From: CAZJBH01 sp964544485
GTDB lineage: Bacteria; Patescibacteriota; Minisyncoccia; Portnoybacterales; UBA2143
Assembly (NCBI GenBank): GCA_964544485.1
Contig: CAZJBH010000004.1
Span: 1 to 35,265, forward strand
Length of the DNA: 35,265 nucleotides
Direction: 5' to 3'
Shown: piece after piece, positions 23,277 to 31,205 of the stretch
Layout of the letters: every line of letters starts with the position of its first letter
Position numbering within the stretch: position 1 is the first letter of the stretch
The notes under the pieces: generated by a model
What the model was told of the DNA's origin: nothing
Seen by the model: only the letters and a program-made list of their open reading frames with translations
Databases searched by the model: none
Program-made: the position numbers and the translations under genes

Positions 23277-23305
23277 AAAAGACCAGCCGTTTTGGTTAGC
23301 TGGTC
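23275..23305 (-). terminator. Terminator between secA and the converging 72-aa gene
   Basis: GACCAGC (23281-23287) pairs with GCTGGTC (23299-23305). On the minus strand the stem is followed by TTTTTTATTT, a strong terminator for the 72-aa gene; on the plus strand the T tract is poor, though it may still help stop secA transcription. Confidence 0.7.
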
Positions 23306-23335
23306 TGTTAGAATGTTGTGTTTGAGAATCCATTA

Positions 23336-23554
23336 TTAATGGATTCGTCGGGCAAGGTGCACTTTCTTGAGGTACATGGGCGGTCTGAGGTCGGCCTGTG
23401 GATCAATGGCCACGAGATTGTGCTTGATGATTCCGCCGATTGGTCTTCCGTTTCGGAGAAAGAATTCTCCATTTGGGTGGGCGTTGAGATCCCGGGCAAT
23501 GTGCGATGGCCGAACATTTTCTGAAGTAATTTTGAAAAACTGAATTCCTGTCAT
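23336..23554 (-). CDS. Small conserved-pattern protein of unknown function, GC-rich paralog (72 aa)
   Basis: Not recognised. It is real because it has an AGGAGG ribosome site 7 nt before the ATG (23567-23562), an extended -10 promoter and its own terminator, and because it aligns with its neighbour at 23662-23862. Shared pattern: N-[IV]-R-P-S-x-I, then D, NGE, L, IG, NL, and P-x-YLKK near the end (NVRPSHIARDL, NGEFFLRNGRPIGG, MYLKKV). Basic, no signal peptide, no membrane segment. Its G+C is about 55% across 23341-23520 by hand count, against about a third in the surroundings and its paralog, so codon use is unlike the host genes: a likely recent import. Small DNA/RNA- or protein-binding protein is only a guess. 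Confidence 0.75.
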   Translation of the reverse strand: MTGIQFFKITSENVRPSHIARDLNAHPNGEFFLRNGRPIGGIIKHNLVAIDPQADLRPPMYLKKVHLARRIH

Positions 23555-23591
23555 TTTCTTTCCTCCTGATTGTAGGTTTTTAATTATTTAT

Positions 23592-23620
23592 ACTCTAGCA
23601 TATTTAATAATATTTGTCAA
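23592..23620 (-). promoter_or_regulatory. Promoter of the 72-aa gene
   Basis: Minus strand: perfect -35 TTGACA (23620-23615), 17-bp spacer ending TGC, -10 TAGAGT (23597-23592), i.e. an extended -10. It closely resembles the promoter of the neighbouring paralog. Confidence 0.6.
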
Positions 23621-23634
23621 TAGTTAAGGCAAGT

Positions 23635-23658
23635 AAAAAAGCCGGAAGAACCGGCTTT
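23635..23658 (-). terminator. Terminator of the 66-aa gene
   Basis: GCCGG-AAGAA-CCGGC (23641-23655) with AAA/TTT extensions; on the minus strand it is followed by TTTTTT. It separates the two paralogous small genes into single-gene units. Confidence 0.75.
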
Positions 23659-23661
23659 GGG

Positions 23662-23862
23662 TTAGATCTTTTTGAGATAAGCAGGGATATGTATCCCGTT
23701 TCCAAAAGCGTTTTTAAAAACAATGATAAGATTTTTTTGAAAATAGCCAATTACCTCTGAACCTTTTAAAATTTGTTCGCCATTTCCTTTGCAAGACATA
23801 TCTTCTACTATTTGGCTAGGACGAATATTTCCCGGATAAATGAAGCTAATTTCATTTTCCAT
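23662..23862 (-). CDS. Small conserved-pattern protein of unknown function, AT-rich paralog (66 aa)
   Basis: Not recognised. Paralog of the 72-aa product: FIYPGNIRPSQIVEDM aligns with FKITSENVRPSHIARDL, GNGEQILKGSEVIGYFQKNL with PNGEFFLRNGRPIGGIIKHNL, and IPAYLKKI with PPMYLKKV. It has an AGGAGG ribosome site 5 nt before the ATG (23873-23868), a TTGACA promoter and a downstream terminator, so it is a stand-alone, probably well-expressed gene. Alternating hydrophobic residues suggest a small beta-rich soluble protein. Base composition is ordinary for the window. It is divergent from the NlpC/P60-like gene with only 57 bp between. Confidence 0.75.
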   Translation of the reverse strand: MENEISFIYPGNIRPSQIVEDMSCKGNGEQILKGSEVIGYFQKNLIIVFKNAFGNGIHIPAYLKKI

Positions 23863-23898
23863 TTTATCCTCCTGTAAAGAACTGTTCTAATTTTCATA

Positions 23899-23926
23899 AC
23901 CTTATCATATTTTAAAAAAATGTCAA
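23899..23926 (-). promoter_or_regulatory. Promoter of the 66-aa gene
   Basis: Minus strand: perfect -35 TTGACA (23926-23921), which overlaps the first codons of the divergent 152-aa gene, 16-bp spacer ending TGA, -10 TAAGGT (23904-23899). Same architecture as the paralog's promoter. Confidence 0.5.
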
Positions 23927-24378
23927 GAAATAAGCAATTTCAAATTCAAACTTATCAAAACTATTTAGCTATGATTAAAGGAAGTAAAAACAGCCAGATG
24001 TTTCGGAAGCTTTTTGTTTTGAAAAATGATCAAACAAAAGATGTTTTACAGAATGGCCAGCTTGCTTGCGCTTATTATCTTTCTTGCATTCTTAAAATCT
24101 TTGATTTAATTTCTGTTCCTCACGCTACAGTTGCTGGAACAATCAAGGATATGTTAAAAAATAATTGGCAGGAAACAGAAGAATTAAAGCCAGGGAATGT
24201 TTTGATTTGGGAAGAAAAAGAATTTAAAAGCGGCCAACATATTCATATTGGTTTTTATTTAGGCAATCACCAGGCAATTAGTCATCGAGGAGAATATCAA
24301 TATCCAATTATTCATGATGCGACTTATCAAGGCAAAAGGAAAATAACCAAAATTTTAACTCATTCTTTGATTGAATAA
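23920..24378 (+). CDS. Possible NlpC/P60-like cysteine hydrolase (152 aa)
   Basis: The order of features resembles a minimal NlpC/P60 or CHAP domain: a Cys at the start of a helix (NGQLACAYYLSCIL, ~46-59), a PGNVLIW strand (~91-97), then HIHIGFYLGNHQAISH (~107-122) matching the usual HVGIYxGNG-x-x-H strand with a candidate catalytic His. These enzymes cut peptidoglycan peptides or related amides. No signal peptide is visible, so a cytoplasmic or non-classical role is possible. No ribosome site precedes the ATG and a TATCAT box (23903-23908) would give a leaderless transcript. It overlaps the next gene by one base (TAATG), and secD/secF follow, so the four are likely one operon. A remote call, not certain. 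Confidence 0.5.
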   Translation: MSRNKQFQIQTYQNYLAMIKGSKNSQMFRKLFVLKNDQTKDVLQNGQLACAYYLSCILKIFDLISVPHATVAGTIKDMLKNNWQETEELKPGNVLIWEEKEFKSGQHIHIGFYLGNHQAISHRGEYQYPIIHDATYQGKRKITKILTHSLIE

Positions 24379-24746
24379 TGTTTTTTAAGAATCCTGAAAA
24401 TACAAAAGATTTTTATTGGACGAATCATATTAAGAGGAAAATGATGTATTATCGCTTGTCTGAAGCAAGATTGCGAAGGATTTTAAGAAATCCAACCAGA
24501 AAAGAAGAAGGGATTGCTCCGGATACAATTGCAGTTATGCAGCCAATAATTTCAAGAGTTAAATTTGTTAAAAAAACAAGCGAGATTTGGCTGATGTATC
24601 AATTAAAAGGAAAAAGAAAAATAATGATTTCTGCCTGGCGCTATCCTGGGATTAGCCCAAAGCGGAAAGCAATTCCAATTCCGGATAATATTCTTGAAGA
24701 GCTAAAACAAGAGAATTTAATAGACTTTACAAATTTAAAAAAATAG
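24378..24746 (+). CDS. Small basic protein, DUF4258-like, function unknown
   Basis: 122 aa. The opening HIKRKMMYYRLSEARLRRIL followed by NPTRKEE, a strand with IAVMQPI and then SEIWLMYQ and KIMISAWRYPG recalls DUF4258-type small domains (H-x-x-x-R-M...L-x-x-P, then beta strands), a fold related to RelE-like toxins. No antitoxin partner is adjacent, so a toxin role is not supported. Very basic. Start codon shares its A with the stop of the preceding gene; 15 bp separate it from secD. I recall similar proteins in CPR genomes but cannot name a function. Confidence 0.6.
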   Translation: MFFKNPENTKDFYWTNHIKRKMMYYRLSEARLRRILRNPTRKEEGIAPDTIAVMQPIISRVKFVKKTSEIWLMYQLKGKRKIMISAWRYPGISPKRKAIPIPDNILEELKQENLIDFTNLKK

Positions 24747-24761
24747 AGTAATTTATAATTA

Positions 24762-26219
24762 ATGGGAATTTTTACTAAAAAAATAGATTCAAAATCAAGC
24801 AAGCCCGCCAGCCGCGGGTTTGGTTTTAAAAGTACTGGTAGCATTATTATTCTTATTTTCGTCATTGGCTTAGGAGCTGCTTTTTTTGATTATCCGCAAG
24901 CTTGGAATCAAGGGGCTGATTGGGTGAATAATAAGGTAAGTTTTAATCCGATTCCATCTTTTTCAGAAAATGGCTTTAAATTGGGTTTGGATTTACAAGG
25001 CGGCACGCATTTAGTTTACGAAGCTGATTTATCAAATGTTGCTCCGGAAGATTATGCTGAATCTATGCAGGGAGTGCGCGATGTAATTGAGCGGAGAATT
25101 AATATGTTTGGCGTGGCTGAACCGGTTGTTCAGGTGAATAAAACCGGTTCTCATCATCGTTTGATTGTTGAATTAGCCGGAGTTAAGGATGTTCAACAGG
25201 CAATTGCTATGATTGGCCAGACTCCTTCTTTGGATTTTCGCGAAGAGCGTTCTGAATCAGAAACGCAGAATATTTTAGCAGATCAAGAAGAAGCTAGAAA
25301 GAAATTAGAAGAAGGACGTGAGATTAGCCAAGCAGAGCAAGAATTATTAATGCAAGATCCATATTTTCAGCCAACTAAGCTAACCGGGCGCTATTTAAAA
25401 GGAGCTCAGATACAGTTTGATCAGCAAACTTATCAGCCAAGTGTGAGCTTGGAGTTTAATAGCGAAGGGAGCGAAATATTTGAAGAGTTAACTAAAGAAA
25501 ATATTGGCAAGCGAATTGCTATTTATCTAGATGAATCTCCAATTAGCGCGCCAACTGTTCAGCAGGCAATTAGCGGAGGTAAGGCTCAAATTACCGGTAA
25601 TTTTTCTACTGATGAAGCTAAAGAATTAGTCCAGCGTTTAAATGCCGGAGCTTTGCCAGTACCGATTGAATTAGTTAATCAGCAGACAATCGGCGCTTCT
25701 TTGGGAAAAATTTCTTTAGATAAATCTTTAAAAGCTGGAATTTATGGATTTTTAGCAGTTCTTTTATTTCTTATTTTTTTCTATCGAATGCCTGGTATTT
25801 TAGCTAGTTTAGCTTTATTTATCTATATTGCCGTAGTTTTAGCTTTGTTTAAATTAATCCCGGTTACTTTGACTTTAGCTGGAATTGCCGGATTCATTCT
25901 TTCAATTGGCATGGCAGTTGACGCAAATATTTTAATCTTTGAAAGATTCAGAGAAGAGAGAAAACAGGGCAAGGGATTGGGTTTAAGTATTGATGAAGGC
26001 TTTGCCAGAGCTTGGCCAGCTATTCGAGATGGAAATATTTCCACAATTATTACTTGTATTATTCTATTTATTTTTGCAACCGGCTTAGTCAAGGGATTTG
26101 CTTTGACTTTAGGAATTGGAGTTTTAATTAGCATGATTTCAGCCATTATTGTGACTAAGTCGTTTTTAAGATTTTTTGCCGGCAAGAAATTAGAAAATTT
26201 TAAATGGCTTTGGCAATAA
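24762..26219 (+). CDS. secD: Protein translocase subunit SecD
   Basis: 485 aa. One N-terminal membrane helix (~30-47), the conserved FKLGLDLQGGTHLVYE (~72-87), a large extracytoplasmic P1 domain (~90-310) including VRDVIERRINMFGV, then five membrane helices (~325-475) with SIGMAVDANILIFERFREE (D4-type signature). Family knowledge: SecD works with SecF and SecYEG, using the proton gradient to pull exported chains out of the channel. It is followed at 9 bp by secF, as usual; yajC is not in the window. The N-terminus (SKSSKPASRGFGFKS) is short and basic. Confidence 0.95.
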   Translation: MGIFTKKIDSKSSKPASRGFGFKSTGSIIILIFVIGLGAAFFDYPQAWNQGADWVNNKVSFNPIPSFSENGFKLGLDLQGGTHLVYEADLSNVAPEDYAESMQGVRDVIERRINMFGVAEPVVQVNKTGSHHRLIVELAGVKDVQQAIAMIGQTPSLDFREERSESETQNILADQEEARKKLEEGREISQAEQELLMQDPYFQPTKLTGRYLKGAQIQFDQQTYQPSVSLEFNSEGSEIFEELTKENIGKRIAIYLDESPISAPTVQQAISGGKAQITGNFSTDEAKELVQRLNAGALPVPIELVNQQTIGASLGKISLDKSLKAGIYGFLAVLLFLIFFYRMPGILASLALFIYIAVVLALFKLIPVTLTLAGIAGFILSIGMAVDANILIFERFREERKQGKGLGLSIDEGFARAWPAIRDGNISTIITCIILFIFATGLVKGFALTLGIGVLISMISAIIVTKSFLRFFAGKKLENFKWLWQ

Positions 26220-26228
26220 ATATTTATT

Positions 26229-27116
26229 ATGAAGATTGTAGGTTATCGTAAAATTTATTTTTCTCTTTCAATCCTTTTATTAGCGGCCAGTATTTTCGGT
26301 TTGTTTTTTCGCGGCTTGCCTTTAGGAGTTGATTTTACCGGCGGTTCCTTAATGGAGATAGTTTTTCAAAATGAAAGGCCAAGCAATGCTCAGGTTCAAG
26401 AAAAATTAGGCGAGCTAGATTTAGGTCAGATTGATTTGCAGCCAGCTGGAGAAAAAAGTTTAATTTTGCGCTTTAAGGATGTAGATGAAGAAACGCATCA
26501 GCAGATTTTAAATAAGTTAGGAGTTTCCCAGCAGCAAGAGCAAAGATTTGAATCAGTTGGTCCATTGATTGGTCAAGAGCTTCAAAACAAAGCTTTTTGG
26601 GCGATTCTATTATCCTTAATAGCAATTATCATATATATTGCCTGGTCATTTAGAAAAGTTTCTCAGCCGGTTGCTTCTTGGCAATACGGATTAGTCGCCA
26701 TTGCAGCTTTATTTCATGATTTGATTATTACTCTAGGCGTATTTTCCTTGTTAACTTATTTGATTGAATTTGAAATTGGATTGGCTTTTGTAGCTGCTTT
26801 CTTAACAATTTTAGGTTATTCTGTTAATAATAGTATTGTTATTTTTGATCGGCTCAGAGAAAATCTTTTGCGGGTTAATTGGAATAATTTTGAAGAAATA
26901 GTTAATCAAAGCATTAATCAAAGCTTGAGCCGGTGTATTAATACCGCCTTAACCACCTTATTCGTTCTTTTGGCGATTTTCTTTTTAGGCGGAATAAGCA
27001 TTAAGTATTTTTCCTTAGCTTTGATTGTTGGTATAATCATTGGAACTTATTCTTCTATTTTCATTACTAGCTCCTTAGTAGTGGTTTGGTATAATCGGAA
27101 AATAGGAAAAGAGTAA
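26229..27116 (+). CDS. secF: Protein translocase subunit SecF
   Basis: 295 aa. Helix 1 (~8-27), then LGVDFTGGSLMEIVF (~30-44), a short periplasmic domain to ~115, and five further helices. LTILGYSVNNSIVIFDRLREN (given as LTILGYSVNNSI and VIFDRLREN) is the SecF signature at ~187-207. SecD and SecF form one functional complex; separate genes here, not the fused secDF of many Firmicutes. Last gene of the operon; the next gene has its own promoter. Confidence 0.95.
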   Translation: MKIVGYRKIYFSLSILLLAASIFGLFFRGLPLGVDFTGGSLMEIVFQNERPSNAQVQEKLGELDLGQIDLQPAGEKSLILRFKDVDEETHQQILNKLGVSQQQEQRFESVGPLIGQELQNKAFWAILLSLIAIIIYIAWSFRKVSQPVASWQYGLVAIAALFHDLIITLGVFSLLTYLIEFEIGLAFVAAFLTILGYSVNNSIVIFDRLRENLLRVNWNNFEEIVNQSINQSLSRCINTALTTLFVLLAIFFLGGISIKYFSLALIVGIIIGTYSSIFITSSLVVVWYNRKIGKE

Positions 27117-27123
27117 ATTTTAT

Positions 27124-27152
27124 TTGACTTATATTTCCAATTGTGTTAAATT
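27124..27152 (+). promoter_or_regulatory. Promoter of the sigma-region-4/HARE-HTH gene
   Basis: -35 TTGACT (27124-27129), 17-bp spacer ending TGT (extended -10), -10 TAAATT (27147-27152). Start near 27159, six bases before the ATG at 27165, with no Shine-Dalgarno site. Confidence 0.6.
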
Positions 27153-27164
27153 AAAAGTACTAAC

Positions 27165-28196
27165 ATGAATTCAAAAAATAAATATGAAAATTTAACTGGC
27201 CAACTTTTGCAGAAAATTTCCAATTCTAGGACTAAAGACATGCTTAAGTTGAGATTTGGCCTTAAGAATGGCCAGCGAATGACTTTGGAGTCAATCGGCC
27301 AGCAATATGGGATTACCAGAGAGCGGGTTCGCCAAATAGAGCAAGCCGCTTTTTCTGAGTTAAGAAAAAGCCAGGCAATGAATAAGATTAATCCGGTTTA
27401 TAGCTATTTAAATGATTTCTTTAAACAGCAAGGCGGTTTAGTTAGAGAAAAGCGTTTATTCAGTTTAGTAACTCAGCGCGAGCAAGCTGATGCGAGCTGG
27501 GGCGCAGTCTTTTTTATGCTAAGCCTGAATAAGCAATATCAGCGTTTTGTTGAATCAGACAAATTCTATCCAATTTGGGTTGATTCAAAAAATTCATTAA
27601 AACAAGCTGAAAAAACGCTTGAGCAAGTTAGCCAAATTTTAGAACAAGCTGGTCATCCGTTAAGTTTGAATGAATTAATTAAATCATTGCAGCAAGTTAA
27701 TTTAAATATTGATAAAAAAGCGCTGGCTTCATATTTAGACAGCGCTAAGCAGATTAGCCAAGACGGATTTAATCGTTTTGGATTTGTTAAATGGCCTGAA
27801 GTTAATCCGCGCGGAGCTAAAGATAAAGCTTATGTGGTTTTAAAAAAACAACAACAGCCGTTGCATTTTGTGCAGGTGGCTGATTTAATTAATCAAGCTG
27901 GATTAGGTAAAAATACTGCTCAGGCGCAAACAGTTCATAATGAATTGATTAAAGATGATCGTTTCGTTTTAATTGGCCGGGGAACTTATGCTTTGCGTGA
28001 ATGGGGATATCAGCCCGGAACTGTTAAACAAGTCATTAGCCAGATTTTAAAAGAAAACGGTCCGATGAATAAAGAGCAAATTATTAATCAGGTTCAAAAA
28101 AGACGCTTGGTTAAAGAAAATACCATTTTAATTAATTTGCAAAACAAAAATTATTTTACTCGCACTTCAGAAGGAAAATATATTTTGGCGAAATAG
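27165..28196 (+). CDS. Sigma-70 region 4-like DNA-binding protein with HARE-HTH domains
   Basis: 343 aa. Residues ~22-68 are a clear sigma-70 region 4: LKLRFGL, MTLESIGQQYGITRERVRQI EQ, the helix-turn-helix that reads -35 boxes. Regions 1-3 are absent, so it is not a complete sigma factor. Residues ~150-215 and ~265-343 look like HARE-HTH winged helices (AEKTLEQVSQILEQAGHPLS; VKQVISQILKENGPMNKEQI), the fold of the RNA polymerase delta subunit. Possible roles: promoter or polymerase-binding regulator, activator or anti-sigma-like competitor. It has its own promoter and no ribosome site. The next gene starts 27 bp downstream. Function is inference; the domain assignment for region 4 is strong, for HARE moderate. 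Confidence 0.8.
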   Translation: MNSKNKYENLTGQLLQKISNSRTKDMLKLRFGLKNGQRMTLESIGQQYGITRERVRQIEQAAFSELRKSQAMNKINPVYSYLNDFFKQQGGLVREKRLFSLVTQREQADASWGAVFFMLSLNKQYQRFVESDKFYPIWVDSKNSLKQAEKTLEQVSQILEQAGHPLSLNELIKSLQQVNLNIDKKALASYLDSAKQISQDGFNRFGFVKWPEVNPRGAKDKAYVVLKKQQQPLHFVQVADLINQAGLGKNTAQAQTVHNELIKDDRFVLIGRGTYALREWGYQPGTVKQVISQILKENGPMNKEQIINQVQKRRLVKENTILINLQNKNYFTRTSEGKYILAK

Positions 28197-28223
28197 GAAT
28201 AAAATTTATCTTAAAATTTAAAA

Positions 28224-29588
28224 ATGAGCGGTTTTGAAATCTTTTCATCATTACTTTCTGTTCTTTACCGCGCTGGAGGGTTTATTTTATCCCTGTGGTG
28301 GATTTATCTTCCGCTGATTTTAGCTTTTCTGGCTAAAGATTTTTGGTTAAAATACAAGCGAAATCAATTTATAGAGAATTTAGAATGGGTTCTTTTGGAG
28401 GTGAGGCCGCCGAGCGATGTTAAGAAAACTCCTTTTGCTATGGAGCAATTTTTTGCGGGTTTGCATGGGACTCAAAGCGGGCCTAATTGGAAAGAGCAGA
28501 ATATTAAGGGAGAATTTCAAAAATGGTTTTCTATGGAATTGGTTAGTTTGGGCGGAGAAGTTCGATTCTTTATCAGAACCCCTAAAATTTTTCGAAATAT
28601 TGTTGAATCAAATATTTACGCTCATTATCCAGAATCAGAAATATTACAAGTAGATGATTATACAAATGCAATTTCCGCAGAAAAGATAAAAAGCGGGGAA
28701 TATGATTTATGGGGAAGTGAATTAGAATTTGTTAAAGATGATTGTTATCCGATTAGAACCTATTATGAATTTGAAAAAGAAGCTGCTTCAGATGATCAGA
28801 GAGTTGATTCAATTGCTTCTTTGTTAGAAGTGGCTACTCGGATTGGTTCAAGGGAGCAAATTTGGATTCAAACTTTAATTCGTCCGATAAAAGATGATTG
28901 GAAAAAAGCCGGAGATAGTAAAAGAGATGAATTAATTGGCCGTAAAAAAGAAGAAAAAAAATCTTGGTTAAGACAGATTATTGATGAGTTTGTCGGGATT
29001 TTAAAAGAATTAATTACTGGAGAGCCTTATGTTTCAGCTGAAGAAGAAAAAAAACAAGAAAACCCATTTTTATGGAGTATTACTAAAAATGAACAGGAGA
29101 TTATTAATTCAATTGAAAAAAAGACTGCTAAATTAGGTTATGAAACAATTATTCGAATAATCTATTTTGGCGCTAAAGAAGATTTTAGCAAAAGCAATGT
29201 AGCTGCTGTGATCGGAGCTTATAAACAATTAAACACTCAGCATTTGAACGCTTTTAAGCCAAATGGCAAAGTCACTCCGAATATTGATTATTCTTATCAA
29301 GCTAAAGGGACTCGCGAGCTTTATCGCAAAGAAAGAGTTTTAGCTGATTACAAAAAAAGGAATTTCACTACTTATTCTAATCATATTTCATATTTAAATC
29401 CTTTGTTTTTTGAAAAACTTCCTATTTTAAAATGGTTTTTTGTTCGTTCTAATCCATTTGTTTTAAATATTGAAGAATTAGCTACGGTTTATCATTTTCC
29501 TGGAGAAATGGTTAAAGCTCCTTTGTTGCCTAAGGTAGAAGCTAAAAAAGGACAGCCGCCAGCAGGTTTGCCCTTAGAAGAATTATGA
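28224..29588 (+). CDS. Membrane protein partner of the TraG/VirD4-like ATPase
   Basis: 454 aa, no named family recognised with certainty. One or two membrane segments at ~10-45 (GGFILSLWWIYLPLILAFLA) precede a long cytoplasmic part beginning ENLEWVLLEVRPPSDVKKTP. Features: FFAGLHGTQSGP, GEVRFFIRTP, a Lys/Glu-rich stretch ~235-275, and AAVIGAYKQLNTQHLNAFKP. It ends by overlapping the ATPase gene (ATGA, 29585-29588), so the two are translationally coupled and probably act together at the membrane. From memory this gene pair recurs in CPR genomes. A role in DNA or protein transfer, or in pilus/secretion energetics, is inference. Confidence 0.7.
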   Translation: MSGFEIFSSLLSVLYRAGGFILSLWWIYLPLILAFLAKDFWLKYKRNQFIENLEWVLLEVRPPSDVKKTPFAMEQFFAGLHGTQSGPNWKEQNIKGEFQKWFSMELVSLGGEVRFFIRTPKIFRNIVESNIYAHYPESEILQVDDYTNAISAEKIKSGEYDLWGSELEFVKDDCYPIRTYYEFEKEAASDDQRVDSIASLLEVATRIGSREQIWIQTLIRPIKDDWKKAGDSKRDELIGRKKEEKKSWLRQIIDEFVGILKELITGEPYVSAEEEKKQENPFLWSITKNEQEIINSIEKKTAKLGYETIIRIIYFGAKEDFSKSNVAAVIGAYKQLNTQHLNAFKPNGKVTPNIDYSYQAKGTRELYRKERVLADYKKRNFTTYSNHISYLNPLFFEKLPILKWFFVRSNPFVLNIEELATVYHFPGEMVKAPLLPKVEAKKGQPPAGLPLEEL

Positions 29589-31192
29589 ATCAAATAGATA
29601 TTATTGCTGAAACAAATTTTAGAAATCAGCGGGTAAAATTCGGGATTAAACCGGAAGACCGGCGCAGGCATGTTTATGCAATTGGAAAAACCGGAACCGG
29701 AAAAACTACCTTATTGGAAAATATGGCGATTCAGGATATTCAATCCGGCCGAGGAGTCGGAGTAGTTGATCCGCATGGAGAATTTGCTCAAAAAATGCTT
29801 GATTTTGTTCCTCCGGAAAGAATTAATGATGTTATTTATTTTGATCCGGCTGATTTGCAATATCCGATTGCTTTTAATGTAATTGAGCAGGTTGATCCAG
29901 AACATCGCCATTTAGTCGCTTCTGGCTTAGTTGGCGTGTTTAAAAAATTATGGGCGGAAACTTGGGGTCCAAGATTAGAATATCTTTTGAGAAATGCGAT
30001 TCTATCTTTATTAGAATATCCGGGTTCTACTTTGTTAGGAATTATGCGCATGCTGACTGATAAAGATTATCGGAATAAAGTGATTGAAAAAACAAATGAC
30101 CCAGTGGTTAAAAGTTTTTGGCGCGATGAATTTGCTAAATATCCGGATAGGTTTATGGTTGAAGCAGTTGCTCCGATTCAGAATAAGGTTGGCCAGTTTT
30201 TAACCAGCTCTTTAATCAGGAATATTGTTGGCCAGACTAAATCAGCGATTGATTTAAGAAAGGTAATGGATGAAGGCAAGATTTTAATTATGAATTTATC
30301 CAAAGGCGCGATTGGAGAAGATAACTCAGCCTTATTAGGAGCTATGCTGATTACTCGTTTGCAATTAGCAGCTATGTCAAGAATTGATACGCCAGAACAA
30401 GAAAGAAGAGATTTTTATCTTTATGTGGATGAATTTCAAAACTTTGCTACAGAATCATTTGCCAGTATTTTATCAGAAGCGAGAAAATATCGTTTAAATT
30501 TGATTTTAGCTCATCAATATATTTCACAAATGGAAGAATCAGTTCGCGACGCAGCTTTGGGAAATGTTGGCACTTTAGTTTCTTTTCGAGTAGGCGCTTA
30601 TGATGCTGAATATCTGGAAAAAGAATTTGCGCCTGAATTTACTGCTCAGGATTTAGTTAATTTAGGTTTTGCTGATATTTATTTAAGATTAATGATTGAT
30701 GGAATGGCTTCGCGTCCTTTTTCAGCTCATACTTTGCCTCCTTTAAAACCTCAAATAGCTGTTAATCGCGATAAAATAATTAAGGTTTCGCGCGAGCGTT
30801 ATGCAACTGATCGAGATGTAGTTGAAAGCAAAATCGCTAAATGGAGTCAGGTGGTTGATATAAAGAAGAATTCTGATAAATCAGATAAAGAAAAAAGCAA
30901 AACCGAGCTTTATCAGGCAAAATGTTCAGCTTGCAATAAAGAAATACAAGTAAAATTTAAGCCTGATGGGGTGAGGCCGGTTTATTGTCCTGAATGTTTG
31001 CAAAAAGTTAGAAATAAGGAAGAAGTTAATCAAAAACCAAAAGAAGAGCCGACAAATCAAAAAAATGAAACGATTTCTTTAGATGAAGCAGCCAAGCAAG
31101 AAGCGCAACCGTTTAAGAATGTTAAGAAAAAGAAACAAGTTGATTTAGATGGATTAAGGCAAGCTTTAAAAGATGTAACTGAGAAGAAATAG
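29585..31192 (+). CDS. TraG/VirD4/HerA-like ATPase with C-terminal zinc ribbon
   Basis: 535 aa. Walker A GKTGTGKTT at 34-42; GVVDPHGEFA (~58-67); Walker B YLYVDEFQ with D282-E283; a downstream ILAHQYISQM motif (TraG/VirD4 coupling-protein and HerA style). Residues 447-471 hold a CxxC-x17-CxxC zinc ribbon (C447, C450, C468, C471) around KFKPDGVRPVYC, a module common in CPR proteins. Charged tail to 535. Family knowledge: such hexameric pumps move DNA or substrates through type IV secretion channels. No VirB, relaxase or pilin gene is in the window, so conjugation is not shown. Coupled to the upstream membrane protein. Confidence 0.85.
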   Translation: MNQIDIIAETNFRNQRVKFGIKPEDRRRHVYAIGKTGTGKTTLLENMAIQDIQSGRGVGVVDPHGEFAQKMLDFVPPERINDVIYFDPADLQYPIAFNVIEQVDPEHRHLVASGLVGVFKKLWAETWGPRLEYLLRNAILSLLEYPGSTLLGIMRMLTDKDYRNKVIEKTNDPVVKSFWRDEFAKYPDRFMVEAVAPIQNKVGQFLTSSLIRNIVGQTKSAIDLRKVMDEGKILIMNLSKGAIGEDNSALLGAMLITRLQLAAMSRIDTPEQERRDFYLYVDEFQNFATESFASILSEARKYRLNLILAHQYISQMEESVRDAALGNVGTLVSFRVGAYDAEYLEKEFAPEFTAQDLVNLGFADIYLRLMIDGMASRPFSAHTLPPLKPQIAVNRDKIIKVSRERYATDRDVVESKIAKWSQVVDIKKNSDKSDKEKSKTELYQAKCSACNKEIQVKFKPDGVRPVYCPECLQKVRNKEEVNQKPKEEPTNQKNETISLDEAAKQEAQPFKNVKKKKQVDLDGLRQALKDVTEKK

Positions 31193-31205
31193 GAATGTAA
31201 TTTTT

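Noticed and set aside
23318..23524. Plus-strand 68-aa open frame opposite the 72-aa gene
   Set aside because: No ribosome site, and the opposite strand has a promoter, AGGAGG site, terminator and a paralog, so this is a shadow caused by high GC.
24378..24746. Toxin-antitoxin pair with the preceding 152-aa gene
   Set aside because: The neighbour looks like a hydrolase rather than an antitoxin, and DUF4258 resemblance alone is weak.
24754..24759. Perfect TATAAT two bases before the secD start codon
   Set aside because: Transcription would begin inside the coding region, and no -35 is well placed; secD is more likely read from the upstream genes.
24798..24825. GC-rich inverted repeat CCCGC...GCGGG at the start of secD
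   Set aside because: Short, in coding sequence (SKPASRGF), with no second copy seen; not enough for a mobile repeat.
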